From positions 25,526 through 89,525 of the forward strand of contig VGRY01000008.1 of NCBI GenBank assembly GCA_016875195.1: 64,000 nt of DNA. Reading direction: 5' to 3'. This DNA is from Deltaproteobacteria bacterium (GTDB lineage: Bacteria; Desulfobacterota; BSN033; UBA1163). The stretch's first letter is position 1. Each line of letters opens with the position of its first letter. Below the pieces are notes generated by a model that saw only the letters and a list, made by a program, of their open reading frames with translations, was not told where the DNA came from and ran no database searches. Shown piece by piece: positions 1 to 8,089 of this stretch. Position numbers and translations under genes: made by a program.

Positions 1-65
1 CACTTTTATTTTATTGATTCCTTTTCCGCATTGTGGTAATGGAAAGGCAGAGATAAGGAGAGCGT

Positions 66-1379
66 ATGGAGAAAAAGGTCCTCATCGTAGATGATGAGGA
101 GAGAGTGGTTCAGTCGGTGAAGGGTGTCCTCGAAGACGAAGGTTTTCGTGTGGTCGCCGCTAAAAGCGGAGAGGAAGCGATTGAAGCCTTTCAGCGAGAA
201 AATCCTGATGTCACCCTTCTTGATATCTGGATGCCGGGGATGGATGGCATCGAAGTCTTAAAACGGTTTAAAGGGATGGTTCCCGATTGCCAGGTGATTA
301 TGGTTTCAGGCCATGCAACGATTTCAACGGCTATGGCTGCGGTTAAACTGGGAGCCTTCGACTTCATTGAAAAACCCATTTCCCTGGATGGTCTCCTCAT
401 GACAATTCGTCGTGCCCTTGATCGCCAGATGGAGTTATCAGGGGAAGAGCAACCGCGGGAGATCGTTCCTGGTAAAGCAGATAGTTCCTCCTCAATTACC
501 TCTTCTGTATCCGAGGCGGTTCCTCCTCTTAAGTCTCAGAAGAAAAAATCAACCTCTCTCGCTCTTCAGCGGACCATCAAAAAAAGCGTTGTCCTTTACG
601 GAACGGGGCTTCATTCCGGGATGAAGACGGGGCTTCTGTTTCAGCCCCTGCCACCTCACAGCGGGATCCTTTTTGGAAACGTATCATACGAAGAAGTGGT
701 TCCTGCCCATCTCGACTATGTTCAGACAACAGAATTTGCTACCTCTTTGAAAAGAGGAGTGGCTATTGCTAAAACGATAGAACATCTGATGGCAGTGCTC
801 CATGCCTATCGCATTACTAACTTGATGGTGAAGATGATCGAGGAAATTCCGATCATGGATGGGTCTGCCCTGGAGTTCTGTAAGATCATCGAGGAAGCCG
901 GAGTCGAGGAACAGGAGGAAAGAGCGAACGAAATCGTGATCGATCGGAAGATCGAACTCACCCAGAAGAACAAATCGCTTGTCATTGAACCGGCAGAGAC
1001 CTTTTCCATCCAATATTTTATGGATTATCCACCTCCCATCGGACAGCAAACGCTCGAATTTGTATTGGAGAGTGAGGAGAAGTTCAAGGAACACATCGCG
1101 CCTGCAAGGACCTTCGGGTTTCTAAAGGATATCGAGATGCTTGAGCGGATGGGAATGGGCAGTGGAGGGCGCCTCCATAACTTCATTCTGGTGGACGATG
1201 AAAAGGTGGTCAACACGGAGTTAAGGTTTTCAGATGAGTTTGTCCGGCATAAGATTCTCGATCTGATCGGTGATTTTTATCTGCTCAATCGGCCGGTCCG
1301 TGGCAAAGTGACAGCCCACCTGACCGGACATACGGACAACATTGCCATGATGAGAAAGATACAGGAAGGGGTTAGATAG
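66..1379 (+). CDS. lpxC: Response-regulator receiver domain fused to LpxC (UDP-3-O-acyl-GlcNAc deacetylase)
   Basis: This 437-residue protein carries two domains. Residues 1-120 form a complete CheY-like receiver: acidic pair D9/D10, phosphoacceptor D53 in LLDIWMPGMDG, S81 and K103. A linker rich in Ser and Lys (about 121-166) leads to a full-length LpxC from about 167: GTGLHSG near 179, TIEHLMA with the catalytic Glu/zinc His pair E239/H240, EIPIMDGSA, ARTFGF, FVRHKILD with zinc ligands H395 and D399, and the catalytic-type H422. LpxC performs the committed step of lipid A synthesis in the cytosol. The fusion suggests phosphorylation could act on the enzyme, but this is inference. An aaggag ribosome site lies at 55-60. 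No partner kinase is adjacent. Identity of both domains is clear; only the regulatory meaning is open. Confidence 0.93.
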   Translation: MEKKVLIVDDEERVVQSVKGVLEDEGFRVVAAKSGEEAIEAFQRENPDVTLLDIWMPGMDGIEVLKRFKGMVPDCQVIMVSGHATISTAMAAVKLGAFDFIEKPISLDGLLMTIRRALDRQMELSGEEQPREIVPGKADSSSSITSSVSEAVPPLKSQKKKSTSLALQRTIKKSVVLYGTGLHSGMKTGLLFQPLPPHSGILFGNVSYEEVVPAHLDYVQTTEFATSLKRGVAIAKTIEHLMAVLHAYRITNLMVKMIEEIPIMDGSALEFCKIIEEAGVEEQEERANEIVIDRKIELTQKNKSLVIEPAETFSIQYFMDYPPPIGQQTLEFVLESEEKFKEHIAPARTFGFLKDIEMLERMGMGSGGRLHNFILVDDEKVVNTELRFSDEFVRHKILDLIGDFYLLNRPVRGKVTAHLTGHTDNIAMMRKIQEGVR

Positions 1380-1382
1380 CAG

Positions 1383-1545
1383 GCCCAATAGACCAATAAT
1401 CAAATTTCAATAACCAAATAAATTCCAATAACCAAACAGCAAAATGACCAAACAGGAATAGGTTTGGTAAATTGAGTATTGGTTATTATTTGGTGTTTGC
1501 CTGCCTGCCGGTAGGCAGGGAATTTGGTGTTTGGTTATTCATCTT
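1383..1545. repeat. Intergenic word-hairpin (CCAATAACCAAA word)
   Basis: The left arm repeats variants of aataaccaaat and the right arm repeats the complement (ttggttattatttggtgtttg). The whole intergenic region could therefore fold into one long imperfect stem. A separate palindrome, cctgcctgccggtaggcagg, is embedded at about 1500-1520. It lies between lpxC and the next gene on the same strand. Confidence 0.7.
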
Positions 1546-1565
1546 TTTTTGAGGGAGGAAGAAAG

Positions 1566-1964
1566 ATGGCACAAAAAGAAGAAAGACCCCCTGTGAAAGA
1601 ATTTTTAGATATGCTGGCGGATATATTGGCCGAAAAATATTTTGAACGCGTGGATGACCGGATCAAGAAAATCCCGGAACTCAGGAGATTGATTACCGCC
1701 AAAGAAGCGGGCCAGTACCTGAGCCTTTCCACGGATACGATCTATCGAATGGCTTCCATGAAAAAACTTCCCTACCTCAAGATCGGAGACCGGGTCCTCT
1801 TCGATATCAAGACCCTCGACCACTGGATTGAAAGGCACCTGATTAAAGAGAAAGAGTGGAAGAGGGAAGAGCTGAAGGCTGAGTTCGAATCAGAGAAGCC
1901 AAATGCCAAAACCCCAAAAGATTCGGATCTCCTAACCCTCCTCAAGAAAAAAAGCAAAGATTAG
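1566..1964 (+). CDS. Excisionase-type helix-turn-helix DNA-binding protein
   Basis: A 132-residue protein. The start at 1566 follows a gggaggaag ribosome site; the upstream in-frame start at 1524 falls in the repeat and lacks one. The central part (about residues 44-95) is a MerR/Xis-like winged HTH of the HTH_17 type, with LITAKEAGQYL, STDTIYRMA and KIGDRVLFD followed by LDHWIERH. The N-terminal 40 residues are helical and charged, and the C-terminal 35 residues are Lys/Glu rich. Such proteins bind DNA as small regulators or excisionases. There is no integrase nearby, so a regulator is more likely than a phage excisionase. Target unknown. Confidence 0.8.
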   Translation: MAQKEERPPVKEFLDMLADILAEKYFERVDDRIKKIPELRRLITAKEAGQYLSLSTDTIYRMASMKKLPYLKIGDRVLFDIKTLDHWIERHLIKEKEWKREELKAEFESEKPNAKTPKDSDLLTLLKKKSKD

Positions 1965-2186
1965 GATTCTCTTGATCGCTGTTCTCGCAATCGAATATCA
2001 CTGCCTGTTGCTGCATAAAGACTCCCACTTCGATCTGATCGCACGACACTCTTCATTGAAGTGCTATACCTAACCTTCCCTTTTGCTGGACAGTTGATAG
2101 TATTAGTCAGTTCAAGTTGACTTAAAACCCCCAACTCCATTTTAAGACAACATTGCTTGACTTACAGAGGGGATTATAAATTGAGT

Positions 2187-2288
2187 TCTTCCGGCTTTCG
2201 TATCGGTGCTTTCCCCCCCTCTTAAGTTTAAGAGGGGGGGGAGGGGGAGTTATAAGGGGAAGTTACCTACTTAATTCCCGAATGAACC
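2187..2288. repeat. TTCATCCGG-type palindromic repeat, copy 1; rest of 1965-2563 empty
   Basis: The block runs from ttccggctttcg to ttcccgaatgaacc and contains the core palindrome cttaagtttaag flanked by C/G runs, then gggggagttataaggggaa. It matches blocks at 9894-10025 and, inverted, 34632-34791. It lies between convergent genes. No gene, RNA or convincing promoter was seen in the remainder of 1965-2563. Confidence 0.75.
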
Positions 2289-2563
2289 ATAAGGAATATA
2301 TCGAGATCATAGCAAGGGGGCTAATGAACGAATCATAAATTCTTTGATTTGGGTAAGGAAGAGACTTCCATTAAAAAAAGATAGAATATGTTACGTATAG
2401 CACAAGGCCGCAAAATAATCTAACATTTAACTTTGATGATTACGGGGGGAAAGGAAGTATAACACCATGCGTAATCGACGGGAATTAAGCGCAATTGTAA
2501 TTCCCATCCCTTTAACGCAAATGTTTGCCTACAGGGTCAACGATTCAGTGCAAGAGCCTCTCT

Positions 2564-3301
2564 CTATTGTTTTCTTTTGCTTTCCTCAATTAACGCCTTT
2601 CCATAATCCCCACAGGCAATTGGAATGGTTAGAAACGGCGGTAACGATTTTCTCAAACCAGCGTGTGCAAGAATCTTTTTCATAATATCGGCCCTTTCTG
2701 GGCTACCTCTTGGATATTTATCCATTTCAGCCCAAAGAGCACCATCTTCTTGCTGCCATTTATCTCTTTCCTCTTTATTCATTCCTGTGGGGTCTTCGAC
2801 TGAATAGTTCATCTTCGGATCAAAACATTGTGGCTGTCCACCTAACCAGACCTTTTTGGGGTCAATTGTATTAACCATTCTCCTGCAATCAGGAGTACCA
2901 AATTTGCAGACTCCAAAATGTAGATGCTGATGGTCTTTACGGTTATAATTGTTAGAGGCCCCAGAGAGACCGATTAACTGCCCCCTATTCAGCAATTGTC
3001 CATTCTTAACAGCCACCTTACTAAGATGAGCATAAATTGTGTAAAAATGGGTTTCGTGTGTGACTACCACTTGCATACCATTTTCAATTCCATCGTCAGC
3101 GACTGCAATATGAACAACTCTTCCATCGGCGGCAGCGATGATGGGTGTACCTGTATTTATATCGTAATCAATTCCAGGATGGATACCGTCACCGTAGGGA
3201 GCAGGACCGCCATATGGTTTACCTACCGTAAAAGGACCGTGCTTTACACATGAGGATGCCAAAAAAACTGTGAGAATCAGGCAAAAGAATAGTTTTTTCA
3301 T
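2564..3301 (-). CDS. M23-family peptidase lipoprotein
   Basis: A 245-residue lipoprotein. The start at 3301 is chosen because it follows ggaggagaaa and begins a classical lipoprotein signal: MKKLF, a hydrophobic stretch, then the lipobox LASSC. The LytM/M23 domain shows GIHPGIDYD (zinc His and Asp), YAHLSK and the HLH zinc motif in HQHLHFGV, so the active site looks intact. M23 enzymes cut peptidoglycan cross-bridges in the periplasm. The extra 90 C-terminal residues are Lys/Glu rich and match no family I recognise. The upstream extension of this frame overlaps a better cysteine-rich reading frame and is not considered part of the gene. Confidence 0.88.
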   Translation of the reverse strand: MKKLFFCLILTVFLASSCVKHGPFTVGKPYGGPAPYGDGIHPGIDYDINTGTPIIAAADGRVVHIAVADDGIENGMQVVVTHETHFYTIYAHLSKVAVKNGQLLNRGQLIGLSGASNNYNRKDHQHLHFGVCKFGTPDCRRMVNTIDPKKVWLGGQPQCFDPKMNYSVEDPTGMNKEERDKWQQEDGALWAEMDKYPRGSPERADIMKKILAHAGLRKSLPPFLTIPIACGDYGKALIEESKRKQ

Positions 3302-3347
3302 TTTCTCCTCCTTTTCTTCATTTTTTATTTTGTTGAACGTTATGGTA

Positions 3348-3620
3348 TTAATTGCACCTGAAATATGTGTTGCAATTAGCCCCAGCATCATAGCTATTTT
3401 TGTAACATCGACATGTGCAAATATTGGAGTAAAAATACCCCCAGGGACAGCAGAAGGCTTGACCACATCTATAGTGCTCGCAATAAACACCACCAGGGCA
3501 TGGATTATTCTGTGTGACAAGTACTGGGCTGACCGCATTGGCATCGTTACAATCAACCGGTAGTGCGAAATCTGGCTCTTGTCTTGTTTCCGTAGAAAAC
3601 GATAAAAGCCGGCAGGAGGG
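3348..3620 (-). pseudogene. Cysteine-rich reading frame without a start codon (possible exported Cys-rich protein)
   Basis: A 90-codon frame, open from the stop at 3621-3623 to TAA at 3348-3350, contains 12 cysteines, 11 of them in its last 67 codons. Examples are CPGGVYCEHYRCGQAFCC and NICTCRCYK. There is no ATG, GTG or TTG in the frame. A neighbouring frame just upstream reads LTLLPAFIVF, like the core of a signal peptide, and would join after a one-base shift near 3595-3600. I read it as either a frameshifted gene for a small disulphide-rich exported protein or a remnant of one. It ends 47 bases before the M23 lipoprotein gene on the same strand. Family not recognised. Confidence 0.5.
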
Positions 3621-3708
3621 TCAGGCAACGGTAATTCGGTATTTATTGACCATCAGTGAAAGTATAAAACAGTAGTCAAGAGAGGAACTCTTAATCAAGG
3701 GTAGGGAA

Positions 3709-3942
3709 TTACAGTAATTTCTTTAATTCCTCAATCGAGATGTCCACATCTCTCAGAATCTTTCTTAAGAGACCCTTACTAATATCTTTTCCCTTATGAA
3801 CGGGGATCGTTGTAATTCTTCCATCCAAATGTTTGTAACGAAAATGGCTGCCCTTTGACTTTCTTGTGCAGGAAAAACCAAGTTTCTCTAAGGCCCGTAT
3901 TAATTCCAGAGCCTTCAGTACCGGTAGTTTGGTATCATTCAT
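3709..3942 (-). CDS. hicA: HicA-family mRNA interferase toxin
   Basis: A 77-residue protein with the HicA/YcfA fold. ALEKLGFSCTRKSKGSHFRY carries the catalytic-type histidine in GSHFRY, followed by TTIPVHKGKDISKGLLRKIL. HicA toxins cleave mRNA as small double-stranded-RNA-binding-like proteins and are neutralised by HicB. The start ATG overlaps the stop of the upstream hicB-like gene by four bases, giving the antitoxin-first order. The key residues are intact, so it is probably functional. Confidence 0.88.
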   Translation of the reverse strand: MNDTKLPVLKALELIRALEKLGFSCTRKSKGSHFRYKHLDGRITTIPVHKGKDISKGLLRKILRDVDISIEELKKLL

Positions 3943-4172
3943 AGAGTCACTTCAACCCATTTCATCCCTATCACTTCAGGATGTTTAAGGTCAACTTTCT
4001 TCTTTTCCTCCCTCAGTTCTTCCAGACACATTTGAATGACATCCTTGATATTTCTCATCGCCTCTTCATAGGTATCGCCCTGTGTATAACACCCTTCTAA
4101 TGCTGGGCAATTTGCAATAAAGGCTCCATCTTCGTCCTGTTCAATAACCACTTGTAGAAGATATTTCTTCAT
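3939..4172 (-). CDS. hicB: HicB-family antitoxin
   Basis: A 77-residue protein with the degenerate RNase-H-like HicB fold: YLLQVVIEQDEDGAFIANCPALEGCYTQGDTYEEAMRNI is the signature, quoted here by its parts IANCPALEGC and GDTYEEAMRNI. It lacks an added DNA-binding domain, so any autoregulation would need another factor. It is coupled by a 4-base overlap to the toxin gene downstream. It sits next to tRNA-Leu, a common landing place for such modules. Confidence 0.87.
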   Translation of the reverse strand: MKKYLLQVVIEQDEDGAFIANCPALEGCYTQGDTYEEAMRNIKDVIQMCLEELREEKKKVDLKHPEVIGMKWVEVTL

Positions 4173-4204
4173 ATTTCGGACCTCTTTATGAATTAATAAA
4201 AAAT

Positions 4205-4293
4205 TGGTGCCGGAGGTCGGAATCGAACCGACACGGGGTTTGAGCCCCGCGGGATTTTGAGTCCCGTGCGTCTACCAGTTTCACCACTCCGGC
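4205..4293 (-). tRNA. tRNA-Leu (anticodon CAA)
   Basis: An 89-base gene including an encoded CCA end. Acceptor arm GCCGGAG pairs with CTCCGGC. The anticodon stem CGGGA/TCCCG encloses the loop CTCAAAA, giving anticodon CAA for UUG codons. A long variable arm (GCGGGGCTCAAACCCCGT region) marks a class II tRNA, and GGTTCGATTCC is the T-loop. Confidence 0.95.
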
Positions 4294-4459
4294 ACAGACA
4301 TCAATATAAAAAAATTTACCTTTGGTGTCAAATAAAATGGAGAGTTTTTCTGACATCATTATTATATTCCTACCCTGAAGTACTTCCAATTCACTACTAC
4401 ATACACCTCGATCCTCAAGACTTGAGGAACTTCCGTAAACGGGATTAGGTAAAACTAAT

Positions 4460-4633
4460 GGGTGTCTCTAAAATGTCATTCCAGTCCCGATCTTCATCGG
4501 GAGAATCCAGTCCCGCTTTTGACGGGACGAAATAACTCGGTTTCGAGTCGCAACGACTGGACTCCCACCGGAGTTTATCCCGTTCTTGATACGTGGCGGA
4601 AGTGACGAATTCGGAATTTTTAGAGGTTCCCTA
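4460..4633. repeat. MITE-like element with CCTCTAAAA ends, copy A; 4310-4928 otherwise empty
   Basis: The element begins gggtgtctctaaaatgtcattcc and ends gaatttttagaggttccct, which are roughly inverted. Internal blocks (cccgatcttcatcggg, ctcggtttcgagtcgcaacgac) recur in inverted order at 15072-15213. No transposase is present. The following 4640-4928 is very AT rich and is probably the upstream region of the sigma-54 promoter; no gene was seen there. Confidence 0.75.
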
Positions 4634-4928
4634 AATAATTTGATTCATAATAACGATGCCGAAGCCAGGTAGTTTATTTTTTTTACAGCTGGCAAGCCGG
4701 AAGTGTTGAAAATTTTAATAGTCTGGTGTTTATTTATTAAACAATAAAAAATGTAAATTATTTAAGCGGTTAAGAGAAAATAGAAAAACTGCCGTAGAAT
4801 TATTCAACATATCCCCACTAACCCCCCGTGTAGAGAAACTTTATATTTCAATTTTTTAAACCATCGAACAAATTGTAATCATTATATATTAATTGAAAAA
4901 ATAATATTTTTGTGAAAACGTTAAACTT

Positions 4929-4943
4929 TGGCCCGTTTCTTGG
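4929..4943 (+). promoter_or_regulatory. Probable sigma-54 (-24/-12) promoter
   Basis: TGGCCC-N5-TTGG fits the sigma-54 pattern TGGCAC-N5-TTGC with correct spacing between the GG and the -12 element; the last base is G rather than C. It lies 48 bases upstream of the ATG of the H-protein-like operon. An AT-rich upstream region and an NtrC-type activator encoded 6.8 kb downstream support the assignment. Confidence 0.65.
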
Positions 4944-4990
4944 AATAGTGAGGACGAGATCAAAAAAGAAAAAGAAAGGGGGAATTGAGT

Positions 4991-5761
4991 ATGGTACTTA
5001 TCCTGGTTTTTCTAACATTCGTTTTCGCGATCGTAGCAGGAAGCTTCGTACGCCGCTGGGTTGAGAAAAGAGAACTTTCAGTGGCCGAGATGGAGCGGTC
5101 GAATTTTTTAGCCAGGTTATCTGAGGATGCCAGGGCAAAGGTAGTGACTCCCATTCGCTGGGTGGAGAGAGGGGAGATGGCGCTTTCTCCGGTGGGCGCA
5201 GTCCCTGGAAGTCCACTCCAGTTTCCAAAAGATGTCTATTATCACAAAGGACATGCTTGGGCAAAGATTGAAGGAGATCAAAGGATAAAGTCTGTGATGG
5301 TGGGTCTTGATGATTTCACCCAGGAGGTCATGGGAGATATTGAGGCCATCGAGGTGCCACCCATTGGTATGGAACTGAAACAAGGGGAGGTCGGCTGGAA
5401 AGTCCGTCATGGTAAACGGAAATTGAGCCAGATCGTTCCATTGGGTGGAACGGTTGTGGACTTAAATGAGAAGCTCCTTAAAGATCCGTCTCTGGCGAAC
5501 CGCTCTCCTTATGATCAAGGATGGATTCTAAAGATTAAACCAAACAATCTCGGCGGGGAAATGCCCGCATTGATGGACTCTTTCCAGTTTCGAGTGGCCT
5601 TCGATCAAGTCAAGGCCAAACTGAGATCCGCGATCAGTCATCAAACGCTCGGAATGGTCTATGGCGATGGGGAAGAAGTGGTCCGCGGAATCGCTGACAA
5701 ATTAGATGAGAAGTTGTGGAGGATATTGGTTAGCCAATTATTCCATTCTACTCCAAATTGA
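4991..5761 (+). CDS. Membrane-anchored glycine-cleavage-H-like protein 1
   Basis: A 256-residue protein that starts at ATG 4991, eight bases after an aaaggggg ribosome site; the in-frame TTG at 4985 is too close. Residues 2-20 form one membrane anchor. From about 80 the chain follows the lipoyl/H-protein fold: YYHKGHAWAK replaces the usual Y-x-HEW, then VGLDDFTQEVMGDI, and GKRKLSQIVPLGG at the hairpin that carries lipoate in true H proteins. A lysine near residue 142 falls at the lipoyl position, but the surrounding E-S-V-K-A context is lost. The last 40 residues (LGMVYGDG onwards) recur in the two other H-like proteins of this operon. A scaffold or carrier role in the membrane complex is inferred. 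Confidence 0.75.
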   Translation: MVLILVFLTFVFAIVAGSFVRRWVEKRELSVAEMERSNFLARLSEDARAKVVTPIRWVERGEMALSPVGAVPGSPLQFPKDVYYHKGHAWAKIEGDQRIKSVMVGLDDFTQEVMGDIEAIEVPPIGMELKQGEVGWKVRHGKRKLSQIVPLGGTVVDLNEKLLKDPSLANRSPYDQGWILKIKPNNLGGEMPALMDSFQFRVAFDQVKAKLRSAISHQTLGMVYGDGEEVVRGIADKLDEKLWRILVSQLFHSTPN

Positions 5762-5789
5762 CGACAAAAACATGAAAGGAGGGGATCTT

Positions 5790-5876
5790 ATGGTAACCAC
5801 CTTAGCTCTGATGACATTGATCACCTGCTTGGTAATCAGCACCCTTATCAAACAAAGCAAACGCATTGCCCACTGA
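5790..5876 (+). CDS. 28-residue single-span membrane peptide
   Basis: A short ORF with a strong aaaggagggg ribosome site eight bases ahead encodes Met, one hydrophobic helix (TTLALMTLITCLVISTLI) and a basic tail KQSKRIAH. It sits 28 bases after the first H-like gene and 21 before the Tat-exported ferredoxin. Small hydrophobic subunits are common in respiratory membrane complexes, so it may stabilise this one. No family recognised. Confidence 0.6.
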   Translation: MVTTLALMTLITCLVISTLIKQSKRIAH

Positions 5877-5897
5877 AAAAAAATGAGGAGGAGCCCC

Positions 5898-6797
5898 ATG
5901 GGAATTAACAGGAGAAAATTTCTTAAAGTACTTGGTGGAGGGATTGTGGGCGGGGGAATCGCAGGCGCTGCAATGGGAAATATTGTTGCCCCCAAAAAGT
6001 TTAAAGCAGACGCGTCTGTTCCCCCCAAAGAATTTGTCGGGATACTGGTTGATACAACCCGATGTGTCGGCTGCCGTGCTTGCGAAGAAGCATGTGCGCA
6101 AGCCAATCACATGCCTGTCCCGGATATCGGCGACAGCTCGGTATTTGAGAAGAAGCGCAATACAAGCGTCACCCAATTGACGGTGGTCAGCCGCTATCAA
6201 ACAGAAAAAGGGGAGGTCTTCGTCAAGCAGCAGTGCATGCACTGCAATCAGCCTGGATGTGTGGCGGCCTGCCTGGTGAAGGCGATGGAAAAGAGAAAGG
6301 AAGGGCCTGTCACCTGGGAGAGAAATTGCATGGGTTGCCGATACTGCATGCCCTCCTGCCCATTTGAAATGCCAAAGTTTGAATATGAAAGTTCTAACCC
6401 CAGAATTCAGAAGTGCAGCCTGTGCTGGGATCGACTGGAGAAGGGAGAGATTCCGGCCTGCGTCGAAGCCTGCCCGGAAGAGGCGCTCAGCTTTGGCCCA
6501 AGGAGAAAGATGATCGAGGAAGCCAATAGTCGGATTTACAAAAACCCCGGAGAGTATCTCACCCACATCTATGGAGAGCATGAAGTGGGGGGAACGGGGT
6601 ATCTTTATATTTCGAAGGTTCCTTTCGAACAGCTTGGTTTCAGAACAGACCTGGGGAACATCGCCTATCCTGAGTACAGCAAAGGTTTTCTCTACTCCGT
6701 GCCCATTGTTCTTCTGCTCTGGCCTGCTTTCTTAATCGGATTGAACGCGCTCACCAAAAGAGAAGAGGAGAAGAAGAGGAAAGGAGGAGAAAGATGA
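5898..6797 (+). CDS. Tat-exported four-cluster ferredoxin subunit (HybA/NrfC-like)
   Basis: A 299-residue protein; the start at 5898 follows gaggagg. The N-terminus carries a twin-arginine signal (NRRKFLK, then a Gly/Ala-rich hydrophobic segment). Four cysteine groups follow: CVGCRACEEAC, CMHCNQPGCVAAC, CMGCRYCMPSC and CSLCWDRL...CVEAC, enough for four [4Fe-4S] clusters as in HybA, NrfC and DsrO. A C-terminal hydrophobic segment (SVPIVLLLWPAFLIGL) anchors it to the membrane as in HybA. It would pass electrons between the quinone-binding NrfD/HybB subunit, whose gene overlaps by four bases, and a periplasmic partner. No catalytic molybdenum or hydrogenase subunit is in this operon. Confidence 0.88.
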   Translation: MGINRRKFLKVLGGGIVGGGIAGAAMGNIVAPKKFKADASVPPKEFVGILVDTTRCVGCRACEEACAQANHMPVPDIGDSSVFEKKRNTSVTQLTVVSRYQTEKGEVFVKQQCMHCNQPGCVAACLVKAMEKRKEGPVTWERNCMGCRYCMPSCPFEMPKFEYESSNPRIQKCSLCWDRLEKGEIPACVEACPEEALSFGPRRKMIEEANSRIYKNPGEYLTHIYGEHEVGGTGYLYISKVPFEQLGFRTDLGNIAYPEYSKGFLYSVPIVLLLWPAFLIGLNALTKREEEKKRKGGER

Positions 6798-8089
6798 TGA
6801 ATGAGACAGCCACAGCAGGAGAAATAAAGAGCGTTAAAGATTTTGTGGGTTTTATCCGCAAAGAGCTGAAGCCGAAGGGGAAGCTCTTGACCCCTTTTAA
6901 TGTTATCACTCTTCCCATCATCCTTCTCGGTGGTGTGCTCATTGTCTATCGTTTAGTTAAAGGGCTGGGCGCCGTGACCAACTTATCCCAGGAGTTTCCC
7001 TGGGGGATATGGATCGGGTTTGACGTGATGGTAGGAGTCGCCTTTGCCGGCGGCGCCTACATCCTTACCTTTGTCGTCTATATCCTTCGCACGGAAAAGT
7101 ATCATCCGGTGGTCCGGGCAACGGTCCTCAACGGGTTCCTTGCCTATGTCTTTTATGCCGGCGCCATTTTGCTGGACCTCGGCCGGTGGTGGAACATCGT
7201 CAACCCCATCCTTGGAAATAAGTTCGGAGTCAATTCAGTGCTCTTCCTTGTTTCCTGGCACTTTCTGCTCTATATGATTTCCCTGTTTATTGAATTCTCC
7301 CCGGCTATCGCTGAATGGCTGGGATTCAAGAGAGTCAGGAAGATCCTTGGGTCATTGACCGTCGGTGCGGTCATCTTCGGCATCGCCCTTTCCACCCTTC
7401 ATCAATCGGGTCTGGGGGCGCTCTTTTTGATGGCCAAGGATAAGATCCATCCCCTGTGGTACACCGAGTTTATCCCGGTACTCTTCTTCACATCGAGTAT
7501 CTTCGCGGGATTGTCCATGGTTATTTTTGAAGGGACCATCAGCCACAAGGTCTTCAGTCATCAGATCGATGAGAAACATCACCAATCTTTTAATGAGATC
7601 GTCCTTGGTCTGGGCAAGGCCTGCGCAGGAGCCCTGTTTGTCTATTTCTTCATGAAGGTCCTGATCCTCATCCATGGGAAACAATGGGGGCTTCTGGCTT
7701 CTCCCATGGGATATTGGTACTTGGTCGAAATTTTTGGCCTGGTCCTACTCCCATGTTACATGTTCTTAAGGGGAGTCCGGTACAAGAATTTTACAGTCAT
7801 CCGGGTAGCGGCGATCCTGTCGGTGCTTGGAATTATCATCAACCGGCTCAATATCTCTGTCATCGCCTATAAATGGTACGTGCCATGGAGCCAGAGATAC
7901 TTTCCTTCCTGGATGGAAATTGTGATCACCATGGCCATCATCCTGACCGAAGTGTGGGTGTTCAGGTGGATCGTGAACCGGATGCCGGTGATCCAAGAGT
8001 CACCAGAATGGGCAAGAGAAGGACATCATCGTGAAGAGAGTTTAACCCTCAGAAAGGAGGTTCCACAATGGAAGGCTTCAGCTATGTAG
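6794..8089 (+). CDS. HybB/NrfD-family quinone-interacting membrane subunit
   Basis: A 431-residue protein with about ten hydrophobic segments and the HybB/NrfD pattern (QEFPWGIWIGFDVMVGVAF, LDLGRWWN, STLHQSGLGALFL). Members bind menaquinol or ubiquinol in the cytoplasmic membrane and exchange electrons with the partner ferredoxin. The start codon overlaps the stop of the ferredoxin gene, and the last 22 bases overlap the next H-like gene, so all are probably translationally coupled. The soluble tail of about 35 residues is charged. The direction of electron flow cannot be told from sequence. Confidence 0.87.
   Translation: MMNETATAGEIKSVKDFVGFIRKELKPKGKLLTPFNVITLPIILLGGVLIVYRLVKGLGAVTNLSQEFPWGIWIGFDVMVGVAFAGGAYILTFVVYILRTEKYHPVVRATVLNGFLAYVFYAGAILLDLGRWWNIVNPILGNKFGVNSVLFLVSWHFLLYMISLFIEFSPAIAEWLGFKRVRKILGSLTVGAVIFGIALSTLHQSGLGALFLMAKDKIHPLWYTEFIPVLFFTSSIFAGLSMVIFEGTISHKVFSHQIDEKHHQSFNEIVLGLGKACAGALFVYFFMKVLILIHGKQWGLLASPMGYWYLVEIFGLVLLPCYMFLRGVRYKNFTVIRVAAILSVLGIIINRLNISVIAYKWYVPWSQRYFPSWMEIVITMAIILTEVWVFRWIVNRMPVIQESPEWAREGHHREESLTLRKEVPQWKASAM

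Noticed and set aside
2467..2685. Plus-strand ORF overlapping the end of the M23 gene
   Set aside because: It is a shadow frame with no ribosome site and no recognisable domain.
3302..3628. N-terminal extension of the M23 peptidase
   Set aside because: The lipoprotein signal and ribosome site fix the start at 3301, and the extension overlaps a more convincing Cys-rich frame.
4985..4990. TTG start for H-like protein 1
   Set aside because: It is only about three bases from the ribosome site; the ATG at 4991 has the proper distance.
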